Shown one piece after another: positions 27,387-34,682 of a stretch of 64,000 nucleotides of DNA. Position numbers and translations under genes: made by a program. The stretch is taken from positions 682,001 through 746,000 of the forward strand of contig NZ_JBPWOA010000002.1 of the NCBI RefSeq assembly GCF_051781005.1. The letters are read 5' to 3'. This DNA is from Anabaena sp051781005 (lineage in GTDB: Bacteria > Cyanobacteriota > Cyanobacteriia > Cyanobacteriales > Nostocaceae). Position 1 is the stretch's first letter; every line of letters begins with the position of its first letter. The notes beneath the pieces are model-generated. The model was not told the origin of the DNA and made no database searches. It saw nothing but the letters and a program-made list of their open reading frames with translations.

Positions 27387-28597
27387 TGCCATTTTTTTTA
27401 AATCCCAAATCCAGACGGGTTCTGATTGCTGTAGGCGGCGGTATAGCCGCCTATAAAGTCTGTGAATTGGTTTCTACTCTGTTTAAATCTGGGGTAGAAG
27501 TGCGAGTCATTCTCACTAAATCTGCTCAAGAATTTATTACACCTTTGACTTTAGCTACTTTATCTCGTCATCGCACTTATACTGATGATGATTTCTGGCA
27601 ACCAATTTATTCTCGTCCATTACATATTGAGTTGGGTGAGTGGGCTGATTTAATTGTGATTGCGCCTTTAACTGCTAATACGTTAGCTAAGTTAGCCTAT
27701 GGAATGGCGGATAATTTGTTAACAAATACTGTTTTAGCTTCTACTTGTCCCGTGTTGTTAGCACCAGCGATGAATACGGATATGTGGGAACAGATAGCGG
27801 TGCAAAGGAATTGGCTACAGTTATTGACAGATGTTAGATTTTATGGTACGGGAACGGGTTCTGGATTGTTGGCGTGCGATCGCATCGGTGCTGGTAGAAT
27901 GGCAGAACCCGCAGAAATATTTGTTTATATTCAATCTTTATTACACACCCAAGGAACCAGAGATTTAGCCGGGAAACAGGTTTTAATCAGTGCTGGGGGA
28001 ACGCGAGAATATTTAGATCCTGTGCGCTTTATTGGTAATCCCTCAACGGGTAAAATGGGTTTAGCATTGGCACAGGCAGCACTGCACAGAGGCGCAAAAG
28101 TAATATTAGTCCATTGCCCAGCAAGTTGGGATGTACCTTTGGGAGTAGAAGCTATTGAGGTAGTTAGCGCAGATCAAATGCAGCAGGTGATGTTAGAACG
28201 TTTAGCCAATGCAGATATCATCGTTATGTCTGCCGCAGTTGCAGATGTAAAGCCTAGAGATTATAGTACCGAAAAATTGCCCAAGCGATCGCTTCCCAAA
28301 AATCTACCACTAGCACCAGTACCGGATATTGTCGCTGAATTAGGAAATCGTAAACAACCCCATCAATTATTAATAGGTTTTGCAGCACAAACAGGGGATA
28401 TTATCACACCTGCGCGGGAAAAATTGCAAAGAAAGAAATTAGATGCAATTGTAGCAAATCCTATTGATAAAGTTGATAGTGGTTTTGGCAGTGATAACAA
28501 TCAAGCTGTGTTTTTAGATAAGCATGGAAAAGAGTTAGAAATTCCGGCTTGCTCTAAGTTGGAAATGGCGCATTATTTATTTGATTTTGTTGTTTAA
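27386..28597 (+). CDS. coaBC: Bifunctional CoaBC: phosphopantothenate-cysteine ligase / phosphopantothenoylcysteine decarboxylase
   Basis: CoaBC makes 4'-phosphopantetheine for coenzyme A in two steps, joining cysteine to phosphopantothenate (CoaB, nucleotide-dependent) and decarboxylating the product with FMN (CoaC). The 403-residue length is normal. The N-terminal CoaC flavoprotein shows VGGGIAAYKVCELV, LHIELGEWADLIVIAP (active-site His), APAMNTDMWE and GLLACDRIGAGRM (Cys). The C-terminal CoaB has ISAGGTREYLDPVRFIGNPS, MSAAVADVKP and IGFAAQTGD. The ATG overlaps the previous stop by one base. A diverged second copy of its last 33 codons lies at 29528-29632. Confidence 0.96.
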   Translation: MPFFLNPKSRRVLIAVGGGIAAYKVCELVSTLFKSGVEVRVILTKSAQEFITPLTLATLSRHRTYTDDDFWQPIYSRPLHIELGEWADLIVIAPLTANTLAKLAYGMADNLLTNTVLASTCPVLLAPAMNTDMWEQIAVQRNWLQLLTDVRFYGTGTGSGLLACDRIGAGRMAEPAEIFVYIQSLLHTQGTRDLAGKQVLISAGGTREYLDPVRFIGNPSTGKMGLALAQAALHRGAKVILVHCPASWDVPLGVEAIEVVSADQMQQVMLERLANADIIVMSAAVADVKPRDYSTEKLPKRSLPKNLPLAPVPDIVAELGNRKQPHQLLIGFAAQTGDIITPAREKLQRKKLDAIVANPIDKVDSGFGSDNNQAVFLDKHGKELEIPACSKLEMAHYLFDFVV

Positions 28598-28673
28598 TGA
28601 AATAAAATCACATTCTATTGTTCTTCTACTTCTGATAGATTAATATAGCGTTTATCGTTTGAGTGAGATACAA

Positions 28674-28714
28674 GAACCCCACCCCCAACCCCCTCCCCGC
28701 AAGCGAGGAGGGAG
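28674..28714. repeat. Dispersed GC-rich repeat (CCCCACCCCCAACCCCCTCC type)
   Basis: The stretch from ACCCCACCCCCAACCCCC to GCAAGCGAGGAGGGAG, with a small hairpin CCCCGCAAGCGAGG, stands out against AT-rich surroundings. It is the kind of short interspersed repeat common in cyanobacterial intergenic DNA. Confidence 0.55.
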
Positions 28715-28781
28715 CTATTATGGCTATAATGTACATCATTAAAGTGTACACTGCTGTAATTAGAATTTTATAAGTGCGAAA

Positions 28782-29204
28782 TCAATTACTACCTAAATAA
28801 ATTTCTACGTTTCGAGTGTTCCATGTAGCAATCCCAATTCCAAAAAAATCTTGATCTTCTGTCCATATTGGACAATTTAAAGATAAAGAAAGAGCAACTA
28901 TTGTCCAGTCTTTTATATCTCTTTCTTGTATTCGTCGTTTAGCATCATACTCATATTCACTATAAATTTCATCAGCTATTGGTATGACTACCTTTGTTAG
29001 TTTCTCAATAGCAGTTAAAAATGGATCTAATGGAAGATTCCGTTTTTGTAAAATTTTGGGTAAATGCTCATTTAACTCATCATAGCAGGAAGCGGGAGTA
29101 ACAAAACTACAGTCATAATTGTATTTATCTAATAAGTTGGGAACACGTTCTGCTAATATTGCCCGAATGAGAATATTAGTATCCAGAACAATTAACTTTC
29201 TCAT
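28782..29204 (-). CDS. PIN-domain toxin
   Basis: A 140-residue PIN-fold RNase of a type II toxin-antitoxin system. The acidic metal-binding residues are in LIVLDTNILIRAIL (Asp), CYDELNEHLPK (Glu), RDIKDWTIVALSLSLNCPIW (Asp) and TEDQDFFGIGIATW (Asp). Such toxins cleave RNA with Mg2+ and are held inactive by the antitoxin encoded two bases upstream on the same strand. The operon reads toward coaBC. The pair lies between coaBC and a second coaBC 3' end, so it belongs to an inserted segment. Confidence 0.92.
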   Translation of the reverse strand: MRKLIVLDTNILIRAILAERVPNLLDKYNYDCSFVTPASCYDELNEHLPKILQKRNLPLDPFLTAIEKLTKVVIPIADEIYSEYEYDAKRRIQERDIKDWTIVALSLSLNCPIWTEDQDFFGIGIATWNTRNVEIYLGSN

Positions 29205-29206
29205 CG

Positions 29207-29467
29207 TTATATTGTACTTTCTTTAGCATTCTGGAAATCAGCAAGTAATTCATCTTCACTAATACCTCTTGTTTCCAGCAATTGTTTGATTTTTTGTACT
29301 GCTGCTTGTAAAGCCATTAAATCTTGTTTTTGAGGAGTAGGTTGTGTTGGTATGTAGTAACCTATTGGGACTCCATGAGAAGTAATTGCAATTGGTTCAG
29401 ATGTTTGTTGTGTGTATTTGTGTAAATTGGCACGAAATTCTTTGATTCCTACAGATTGGATGTCCAT
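29207..29467 (-). CDS. Phd/YefM-family antitoxin
   Basis: An 86-residue antitoxin: MDIQSVGIKEFRANLHKYTQ, then SEPIAITSHGVPIGYYIPTQ (the Phd/YefM DNA-binding part), and a C-terminal helix KIKQLLETRGISEDELLADF that should wrap the PIN toxin. The start at 29467 fits the family; a farther in-frame start at 29494 would place codons inside the operator palindrome. It is the first gene of the antitoxin-toxin operon, with two bases between the genes. Autorepression through the palindrome at 29487-29504 is likely. Confidence 0.9.
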   Translation of the reverse strand: MDIQSVGIKEFRANLHKYTQQTSEPIAITSHGVPIGYYIPTQPTPQKQDLMALQAAVQKIKQLLETRGISEDELLADFQNAKESTI

Positions 29468-29486
29468 AATAGTGAATTGATAAATT

Positions 29487-29504
29487 GTGTACACTTGAGT
29501 ACAC
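29487..29504. promoter_or_regulatory. Probable operator palindrome of the PIN-Phd operon
   Basis: GTGTAC-ACTTGA-GTACAC is an 18-base perfect inverted repeat with a 6-base centre, 20 bases upstream of the antitoxin start codon. On the minus strand a TATAGT-like -10 element abuts it. A related GTGTACAC lies at the far end of the operon (28744-28751). The position fits autoregulation by the Phd-type antitoxin. Confidence 0.65.
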
Positions 29505-29527
29505 TATAACATGAATTTTGAATTATT

Positions 29528-29632
29528 GATAATCAAGCGGTATTTTTAGATAAAGAAGGAAGAGAGATAGAAATTCCGGCTTGTTCTAAATTAGAAATGG
29601 CGCATTATTTATTTGATTTTGTAGTTGGTTAA
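29528..29632 (+). pseudogene. Second copy of the coaBC 3' end (34 codons plus stop)
   Basis: The frame DNQAVFLDKEGREIEIPACS followed by KLEMAHYLFDFVVG and TAA matches the C-terminus of the intact coaBC (28493-28597) nearly residue for residue. The DNA differs mostly at synonymous or conservative positions. No start or upstream domain is present. It is the stump of a second coaBC allele, left when a segment carrying its own coaBC 3' end and the PIN-Phd pair replaced or was joined to the original gene. Confidence 0.85.
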
Positions 29633-29894
29633 TGATAGCAATTTGCAGGTAAAGGAAGGATATTTTGATTCAGGTTTCGCGCAATCTCCGTTAGGAGATC
29701 CCGTAGGGTAGACACAAAAGAGCAAAGGCGCAACGCCACGAAATAAGTTAATTTAGGGTGTCGTATAAATATATGAAAGGTTCTGTATTTCATTTACCTG
29801 GAATACGCTGTAAATTGATATTTGGTATTTTTGCCTCTTCATGGGGAATACTAAAATTAGCTTACTTCTCATATCCGAGCCAAATTATACCAAT
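29633..29894. other. Spacer with a small hairpin and repeat-like sequence
   Basis: Between the coaBC stump and the split gene, 29683-29745 has GC-richer repeat sequence with the hairpin TCTCCGTTAGGAGA. No gene is supported. An in-frame ATG at 29841 could extend the next gene by 18 residues. Confidence 0.4.
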
Positions 29895-30153
29895 ATGGAC
29901 TGGACAAAACCACTAAAAGCCCAACAGACTGATTTTATTCAAAGACTTAAATCTAGTGACTTCCTGCATTGTGACAAACAAGGCCAGCACAGTGAACTAA
30001 CCGTCATATCTGGAGAGAGGTTAAAGCAATTACGGGATTTTTGCTGGGAGATGGCTGAAAAATATAGACGCACTTCTTCAAATCCTATTCGTGATGTCTT
30101 TATCAACAACATGAAAGGAAAACTGGGTGAAGAAGTGGTCAAAACCCGGTTAG
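29895..30153 (+). pseudogene. 5' part of a nuclease-TPR gene split by an insertion sequence
   Basis: Codes for MDWTKPLKAQQTDFIQRLKS ... INNMKGKLGEEVVKTRL and then runs into the insertion sequence at 30154. Removing the element and one copy of the 5-base target repeat (GTTAG) restores an uninterrupted 392-residue frame with the part at 31513-32432 (KTRL joined to GNFVTEVDYE). The GKLGEEVV segment is the first helix of a PD-(D/E)XK-like nuclease fold that continues in the second part. Start taken at ATG 29895; the ATG at 29841 is the alternative. As it stands the gene is disrupted. Confidence 0.88.
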
Positions 30154-31507
30154 CTCATATCTTGCACCTGGAAATAGTAATGTCAATTCCGTGACTAAAT
30201 GCTAGAGGACGAAGGCGTTCAATATCAAGTAATAATAAAGACAATAATAAAATAGGAAAAAAAGTGGACAGAGCAAGAAAAGCAGCTTGACCCCAATCAA
30301 GAGTATGAGGATAATATTCAGCTAAATAAGTCCAATGTGCTAATAAATAGGCAGTCACAGATAAGATTAACCAACGATAAATACCCAAGAGAGTACATTG
30401 TCCAAATTTGTCTAAACCAAAGCGATGTTTAGCAGTTTTAAACCATCCTTCTATTTGCCATCTTCGCTTACCCCACCAAGAGATAGTTGCAGCCTTGAGT
30501 GGTATTGTAGAAATAACATATCTCTTGATAAACACACCTTTATCAGTTTTGAAATAATACCAAGAAATAGTAACAGGAAAATCTAAACCAACAAGTTTTA
30601 ACTGTTGTCCACGATGACATAAATCCTTAACTGAGCGACCATCAACCAATTTACGATTACAAGCAATTCCGAGAATAGCGTGATATTTAAGTTGACGAAT
30701 ACCATGAATAAACTCCTTAGTACCAAAAGCCGAGTCAGCCAGGATTTTCAGATGAAATTGCCTGGTAAGTTGTTTCGGTAAACGACATACCATTTTTAAA
30801 GCTAATTGAGCTGGAGTTGTTGAACATGAACCTCTCCACACCCGGAAATTCCAAGGAATACGCCATTGTCCAACAACTAAATACAAGACAACTAGATGTA
30901 AGCCTCGTTTATGATTGTAAATAGTAATTAAGTGGTTAAAAGCCTTAAATTTACCTGTTTTTTCTAAGGTAGTTAGATCAATGATTACTTGTAAGAATGG
31001 TTTACGTCCCCGTCTGCATTCACTCAAAATTAGTTCAATTACTGTTCGACGCAGATGACGAATTATTTGACGAGTAGACCAGTTATAGTGATTTAGAAAT
31101 CGGCTTAAAGCACTTTCTGATTTAGTTTTACTGTAATGTGGTAAAGGTTTTCCTTGAGCTTCTAGAAATAATCCTAGCATTGCTTCTAAGCTATCTCGTT
31201 GATAGTGGGTAGGCATGAATGCTAGGATTGTGCACATTAAGGAATGGACACGGGCAAGAGTTGCTTCCATAGTTCTTGCTATTTATGTTGTTTAATACAC
31301 CCTTTTTCGCATTTTTACTAATCAATTTAAATTATCTTTGTGCAGATTTAATTACTGCTAGTTTTGTGTATGTTAGCAGTTATTTTATGTAGACTATATG
31401 TTATTTATTGTCTCAGTATTTTAATTTATTTATCCAAGTCTGGATGTTATTTTTATTCTCTCATTTTCGGTTAATACTGTCTCCCTTAACCAGGTGCAAG
31501 ATATGAG
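30154..31507 (-). mobile_element. Complete insertion sequence, 1354 bp, IS4/IS701-like
   Basis: The ends are perfect 18-base inverted repeats: CTCATATCTTGCACCTGG at 30154-30171 and its complement at 31490-31507. The element is flanked by the direct repeat GTTAG (30149-30153 and 31508-31512), and its excision restores the interrupted gene exactly. One transposase gene fills most of it, its stop codon lying inside the left inverted repeat. About 220 bases upstream of the transposase are non-coding. TTAG within the target repeat also fits the YTAR preference known for IS701-family elements, though family assignment is tentative. The perfect ends and intact gene suggest recent insertion. Confidence 0.95.
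30155..31270 (-). CDS. DDE transposase of the insertion sequence
   Basis: A 371-residue IS4-superfamily DDE transposase. Probable catalytic residues are Asp98 (QVIIDLTTLEKTGKF), Asp179 (LKILADSAFGTKEF) and Glu274 in WGKRRWQIEGWFKTAKHRFG, the last within the typical Y/W-R-x-x-x-E-x-x-F-K signature. The N-terminal 90 residues are basic and probably bind the inverted repeats; the C-terminus has hydrophobic helices. No frameshift or stop is seen, so the enzyme should be functional. It ends SRCKI with TGA inside the terminal repeat. Confidence 0.93.
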   Translation of the reverse strand: MEATLARVHSLMCTILAFMPTHYQRDSLEAMLGLFLEAQGKPLPHYSKTKSESALSRFLNHYNWSTRQIIRHLRRTVIELILSECRRGRKPFLQVIIDLTTLEKTGKFKAFNHLITIYNHKRGLHLVVLYLVVGQWRIPWNFRVWRGSCSTTPAQLALKMVCRLPKQLTRQFHLKILADSAFGTKEFIHGIRQLKYHAILGIACNRKLVDGRSVKDLCHRGQQLKLVGLDFPVTISWYYFKTDKGVFIKRYVISTIPLKAATISWWGKRRWQIEGWFKTAKHRFGLDKFGQCTLLGIYRWLILSVTAYLLAHWTYLAEYYPHTLDWGQAAFLALSTFFPILLLSLLLLDIERLRPLAFSHGIDITISRCKI

Positions 31508-32432
31508 GTTAGGTAATTTTGTCACAGAAGTTGACTATGAAAAGCGCGTTGGTGGTGATGGAAAAGTTGATTTTACCCTCACTTCTGACTCATCAGTGGG
31601 TATTCAGGTGAAAGCCCGTAATGGTAAATTTGATGAAATTAAATGGACAATTAGCCAAGAAGAAATTGAAAAAAATGCGGTTCTCGTTTGTATTTTAATT
31701 CAAGAAGAAGTGAGCGAGTCTCAAAATGAATACAATTTGATTTTGGCAGGATTTTTAGCAACTAATATGATTAAATCTATTAATGGTAAAGCCTTGGTAG
31801 GGATAAATGAATTACTTTATTCTGGGGGTTTACGCTGCTATTTAGAGAGTTTGGCATCTTCTGAAACTGATGAATATATGCGCTTGGGTGCTGAGTGTTT
31901 TGAGAAAAAAGATTATCGAGGTGCTGTTAATTATTATTCTCAAGTATTGCAACTGCAACCAAATAATGTAGATGCTTACAACCAACGGGGACGTGCCATG
32001 TATTATTTAGGAGATAAGGATGGTGCAATTAAGGATTTTAACCAAGCTATTAGGATTGATCCTAACTTTGCTAATGCTTACAACGGTCGAGGAGTTAGCT
32101 GTTCTGAATTAGGAGATAAACAGGGTGCAATTGAGGATTACACTCAGGCTATCAAAATTGATCCTCAATATACAGATGCTTACAACAACCGAGGTTTTGA
32201 TCGTTATGAATTAGGAGATAAACAGGGTGCGATTGAGGATTACACTCAGGCTATCAAAATTCATCCTCAATATACAGATGCTTACTGGAAAAGAGGTATT
32301 GCTCGTTCTGATTTAGGAGCGAAGCGGCGTGCAATTCATGATTTCCAAAAAGCAGCAGATATATACAAAAAAGAAGGTCAGGAAAAAGACTATCAAGATG
32401 CTATGGAGGAAATCAGAAAGTTGCGCCAATAA
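31508..32432 (+). pseudogene. 3' part of the split nuclease-TPR gene
   Basis: Continues the gene broken at 30153. The first 40 residues complete a PD-(D/E)XK-like core (VTEVDYEKRVGGDGKVDFTL, then SVGIQVKAR, with Asp and Gln-x-Lys in the expected places). The rest is a row of TPR units (GAECFEKKDYRGAVNYYSQV, AYNQRGRAMYYLGDKDGAIK and others); two units at about 32113-32200 and 32215-32302 are almost identical at DNA level. A GTG at 31494 inside the right inverted repeat is in frame, so this part might be translated alone as a 312-residue protein. TPRs suggest a protein-binding partner; nuclease activity is inferred. Confidence 0.85.
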
Positions 32433-32462
32433 TAAATTTATGTCAACAGTTTAGTAATAAAA

Positions 32463-32542
32463 AATGTAGGTTAGTTTAGGCAGTCGCAACCCAACAAAAA
32501 ATAACCAATGTTGGGTTTCATTGCTTCAACCCAACCTACATT
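32463..32542. repeat. Palindromic dispersed repeat (AATGTAGGTT...AACCTACATT)
   Basis: Outer arms AATGTAGGTT and AACCTACATT enclose a second hairpin, AACCCAACA/TGTTGGGTT. This is a typical cyanobacterial interspersed palindrome and may also act as a bidirectional terminator between the converging genes. Confidence 0.75.
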
Positions 32543-32552
32543 AATATATAAA

Positions 32553-32777
32553 TTATGCCACCTTCAAGGACTTACCTAAAACTTGTGGTTCTGGAAGAGG
32601 TTCACCATCTGCCAAACAAGACTAAACCAACATTTCCAACACCTCCTGACCATTTTTTAAAGCTTCTTCGTAAGTTTCTCCATGAGTACAAGGCTGCATT
32701 ACATTAGTAAAATCAGGTAGTAAAACTACATAACATTGATCTTCCTCAGACCATTGAATAATTATTGTATATTTCAT
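32553..32777 (-). pseudogene. HicB-family antitoxin gene with an in-frame stop
   Basis: From ATG at 32777 the frame reads MKYTIIIQWSEEDQCYVVLL, PDFTNVMQPCTHGETYEEAL and KNGQEVLEMLV, then TAG at 32622-32624, and continues SCLADGEPLPEPQVLGKSLK to a second stop at 32553. This is the HicB (partial RNase H fold) pattern, in which a Glu codon usually stands where TAG is now, so one base change (GAG to TAG) probably truncated it to 51 residues. No hicA toxin gene is adjacent; it is an orphan and probably decaying. Confidence 0.8.
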
Positions 32778-32799
32778 TCCTCTGGTTTCTCCTGTTCAT

Positions 32800-32904
32800 C
32801 TGCTGCGACAGATTCGCTCTAAAATAGTTGCTTCTGGTAAGCCTTTATTAAATGAAGAGGAAATAAAAAAGGAACTTGCTATTCGCAGAGGTGGACTAAA
32901 CTAG
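32800..32904 (+). pseudogene. Remnant of a small antitoxin-like gene
   Basis: The plus strand reads LLRQIRSKIVASGKPLLNEE, then EIKKELAIRRGGLN and a stop. The IVASGKPLLxEEEIxxELxxRRGG pattern is protein-like and resembles small cyanobacterial antitoxins that precede PIN toxins, but no start codon or upstream part is visible and no toxin follows. It partly faces the hicB pseudogene, suggesting repeated toxin-antitoxin turnover here. Confidence 0.4.
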
Positions 32905-32978
32905 TGCAGAAATATCAATTAAAGGAGGATTATAGCCGTTTATCTCCTCTTTTGAGCCTCTGCGCCTCTGCGTGAGAC

Positions 32979-33800
32979 TTACCCCCTTACTTCATCTTGT
33001 AACCACCCTTCCAAATCAACCAAAGTAGAGAAATCCAACAAAGCATCACCTAACGCTTCCAAGCGTTCCAGCGACAAAGCCTGAATTTTGGACAGAAGCA
33101 AATCGGGAATATTACCCAATCGGCGATTTAATAGTCGGAGAATAATCTTTCTTTCTCCTTCTTCTCTCGCATCTCGCAAAGCCCTCGGTTCTTCCAAATT
33201 TAGTCCCAACATAGCTTCAATCTCCTCTCGGCTCAGGTTAGAAAACTTGTAGACAATTATCGTCGTCACCAATTCTATTATCGCTTGTTCCGATTGTTGC
33301 TGTGCTTGCTCTAGCAAAAATTGCGCGGCTTCCACTGCTTCCGTTTCAGGAACCGTAGTCAGCAACATCAAACCCAATCCCAGTGGTTGCTGTTGTACCT
33401 TCCCTAACTCATCCAGATATACCCGTCGCACTTGGCCACTTTCCAACAAAGCACGATGAATCGTTGAGTTAGAAGGTTCCAAACTCCGAGAACCGAAAAT
33501 TATCACCCCAGACCAATCATCATAACGGATAGAATGCCGATACAGAAACAAAAACAACTCTGAAAAGAAGCGATGATACCAATCATCATCCTTTTGAAAC
33601 TGCACCTCAGCAAAAAATACAGTTTTAGAAACTGCATCACGAGGAGGTAGAAATACACCATCAATCCGAAATGCTGTTTCCTTCACCTCCACCGATTCAA
33701 ACTGGTATTGCTTTGCTTCTGAGGGTGGTTCGTCCACCAATTCAAACAGCAAACCCGGAAATTGCTTAAATAACTTGTAAAATATCGAGTCCCGGCGCAT
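32979..33800 (-). CDS. DUF2887/DUF4351 (Rpn-like PD-(D/E)XK) protein
   Basis: A 273-residue protein. The N-terminal DUF2887 region (MRRDSIFYKLFKQFPGLLFE, FESVEVKETAFRIDGVFLPP, TVFFAEVQFQKDDDWYHRFF) carries a PD-(D/E)XK-type core: Asp in FRIDGVF and Glu-x-Gln in FAEVQFQ, as in Rpn/transposase_31-like nucleases. The C-terminal DUF4351 helical region is seen in IILRLLNRRLGNIPDLLLSK and LDFSTLVDLEGWL. Rpn relatives are DNA-cleaving proteins linked to recombination, and in some cases to phage defence. The family is highly multiplied in filamentous cyanobacteria. A decayed piece of a second copy lies just upstream (33929-34003). Confidence 0.88.
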   Translation of the reverse strand: MRRDSIFYKLFKQFPGLLFELVDEPPSEAKQYQFESVEVKETAFRIDGVFLPPRDAVSKTVFFAEVQFQKDDDWYHRFFSELFLFLYRHSIRYDDWSGVIIFGSRSLEPSNSTIHRALLESGQVRRVYLDELGKVQQQPLGLGLMLLTTVPETEAVEAAQFLLEQAQQQSEQAIIELVTTIIVYKFSNLSREEIEAMLGLNLEEPRALRDAREEGERKIILRLLNRRLGNIPDLLLSKIQALSLERLEALGDALLDFSTLVDLEGWLQDEVRG

Positions 33801-33831
33801 TGTTATTACTCTACAGCGTCCAAATCATGAT

Positions 33832-34035
33832 TGTAAAGCTTAAGACATCAGGATTAGCGATCGATCGCACTCCTCCTTTGCGTCTTCCCTGCGGGACGCT
33901 ACGCGAATGCGCCTTTGCGTGAGACTTACCGATTGTTGGTGCGATCTAACAAAAACTGTACTGCTTCAGTTTCAAGAACCATAGTCAACAAAACCCAATC
34001 CCAACTGTAAAACTTAATGCATCTGGATTAGCGAT
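33832..34035. repeat. 30-base direct repeats bracketing a gene remnant
   Basis: TGTAAAGCTTAAGACATCAG and the bases to 33861 recur, diverged, at 34006-34035 (TGTAAAACTTAATGCATCTG...). The second copy sits next to a remnant of the DUF2887 gene, so a local duplication that was later eroded is likely. The segment between also holds GC-rich dispersed repeat sequence (33880-33930). Confidence 0.6.
33929..34003 (-). pseudogene. Remnant of a second DUF2887 gene
   Basis: On the minus strand LTMVLETEAVQFLLDRTNNR matches the stretch LTTVPETEAVEAAQFLLEQA of the intact DUF2887 protein, and the preceding GLGF.. corresponds to GLGLMLL with a frameshift. Only about 25 codons survive. Confidence 0.6.
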
Positions 34036-34051
34036 GTTGTAATATTCTGAA

Positions 34052-34138
34052 CGGAGAGGGAGGGATTCGAACCCTCGTATACATTACTGCATAACAGACT
34101 TTCCAGGTCTGCGCCTTCAACCACTCGGCCACCTCTCC
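34052..34138 (-). tRNA. tRNA-Ser (anticodon GGA)
   Basis: The minus strand folds as a class II tRNA. The acceptor stem GGAGAGG pairs with CCTCTCC and the discriminator is G; the D-arm is GGCCGAGTGGTTGAAGGC. The anticodon stem CAGAC/GTCTG holds the loop CTGGAAA (anticodon GGA, decoding UCC/UCU). A long variable arm and the T-arm GAGGGTTCGAATCCCTC follow. Length is 87 bases without CCA, which is not encoded. The long variable arm and G discriminator are serine identity features. Confidence 0.97.
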
Positions 34139-34243
34139 AGGGGTCACGAATCATCATATTAAAACAAAAATGCAAAAAATGCAATATTAATAGAAGACTT
34201 TCTTAAAATAAATCTCAGAGTCCACATCTTTCAGCAAAACAAA

Positions 34244-34612
34244 ATGGTTCAGACGCATACAATTAGAGTTCACGATCGCGCTACCGGCACATCATACAGC
34301 CTGCAAGTGCCAGAAGACCGTTATATTCTGCACACAGCCGAACACCAAGGAATAGAACTACCCTTTTCTTGCCGCAATGGCGCTTGTACAACTTGCGCTG
34401 TTAGAGTTCTCTCAGGAGACCTTTATCAACCAGAAGCCATTGGACTATCTCCCGATTTACGCCGCAAAGGTTACGCTTTGCTATGTGTGAGTTATGCCCG
34501 TTCCGACTTGGAAGTAGAAACACAAGACGAAGATGAAGTCTATGAACTCCAGTTTGGGCGCTTTTTTGGTAAAGGTAAAGTTAAAGCAGGTTTACCTTTA
34601 GATGAAGACTAG
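34244..34612 (+). CDS. [2Fe-2S] plant-type ferredoxin with C-terminal extension
   Basis: A 122-residue ferredoxin: IRVHDRATGTSYSLQVPEDR, then the cluster loop ELPFSCRNGACTTCAVRVLS (Cys-x4-Cys-x2-Cys) and the fourth Cys in GYALLCVSYARSDLEVETQD. It is longer than the 97-99-residue photosynthetic PetF and has a charged tail ending FFGKGKVKAGLPLDED. It is a soluble one-electron carrier; the partner is not evident and it is probably not the main photosynthetic ferredoxin. The following nuclease-like gene is on the same strand, 70 bases away. Confidence 0.92.
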   Translation: MVQTHTIRVHDRATGTSYSLQVPEDRYILHTAEHQGIELPFSCRNGACTTCAVRVLSGDLYQPEAIGLSPDLRRKGYALLCVSYARSDLEVETQDEDEVYELQFGRFFGKGKVKAGLPLDED

Positions 34613-34682
34613 TACAAGGCAGAAGGCAGGGTGCAGATATTTAAAAGTGGAGATAGCGGCTTTAGAGAGGCTTCTGAGGGTC

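Noticed and set aside
30154..31507. The insertion sequence as a longer composite transposon including the PIN-Phd pair
   Set aside because: Perfect terminal repeats and target duplication enclose only the transposase; no second copy of the ends lies near the toxin-antitoxin genes.
32774..32821. A short minus-strand frame ending in ATGA overlap with hicB, considered as hicA
   Set aside because: It is only 14 codons long before an in-frame stop and has no HicA features.
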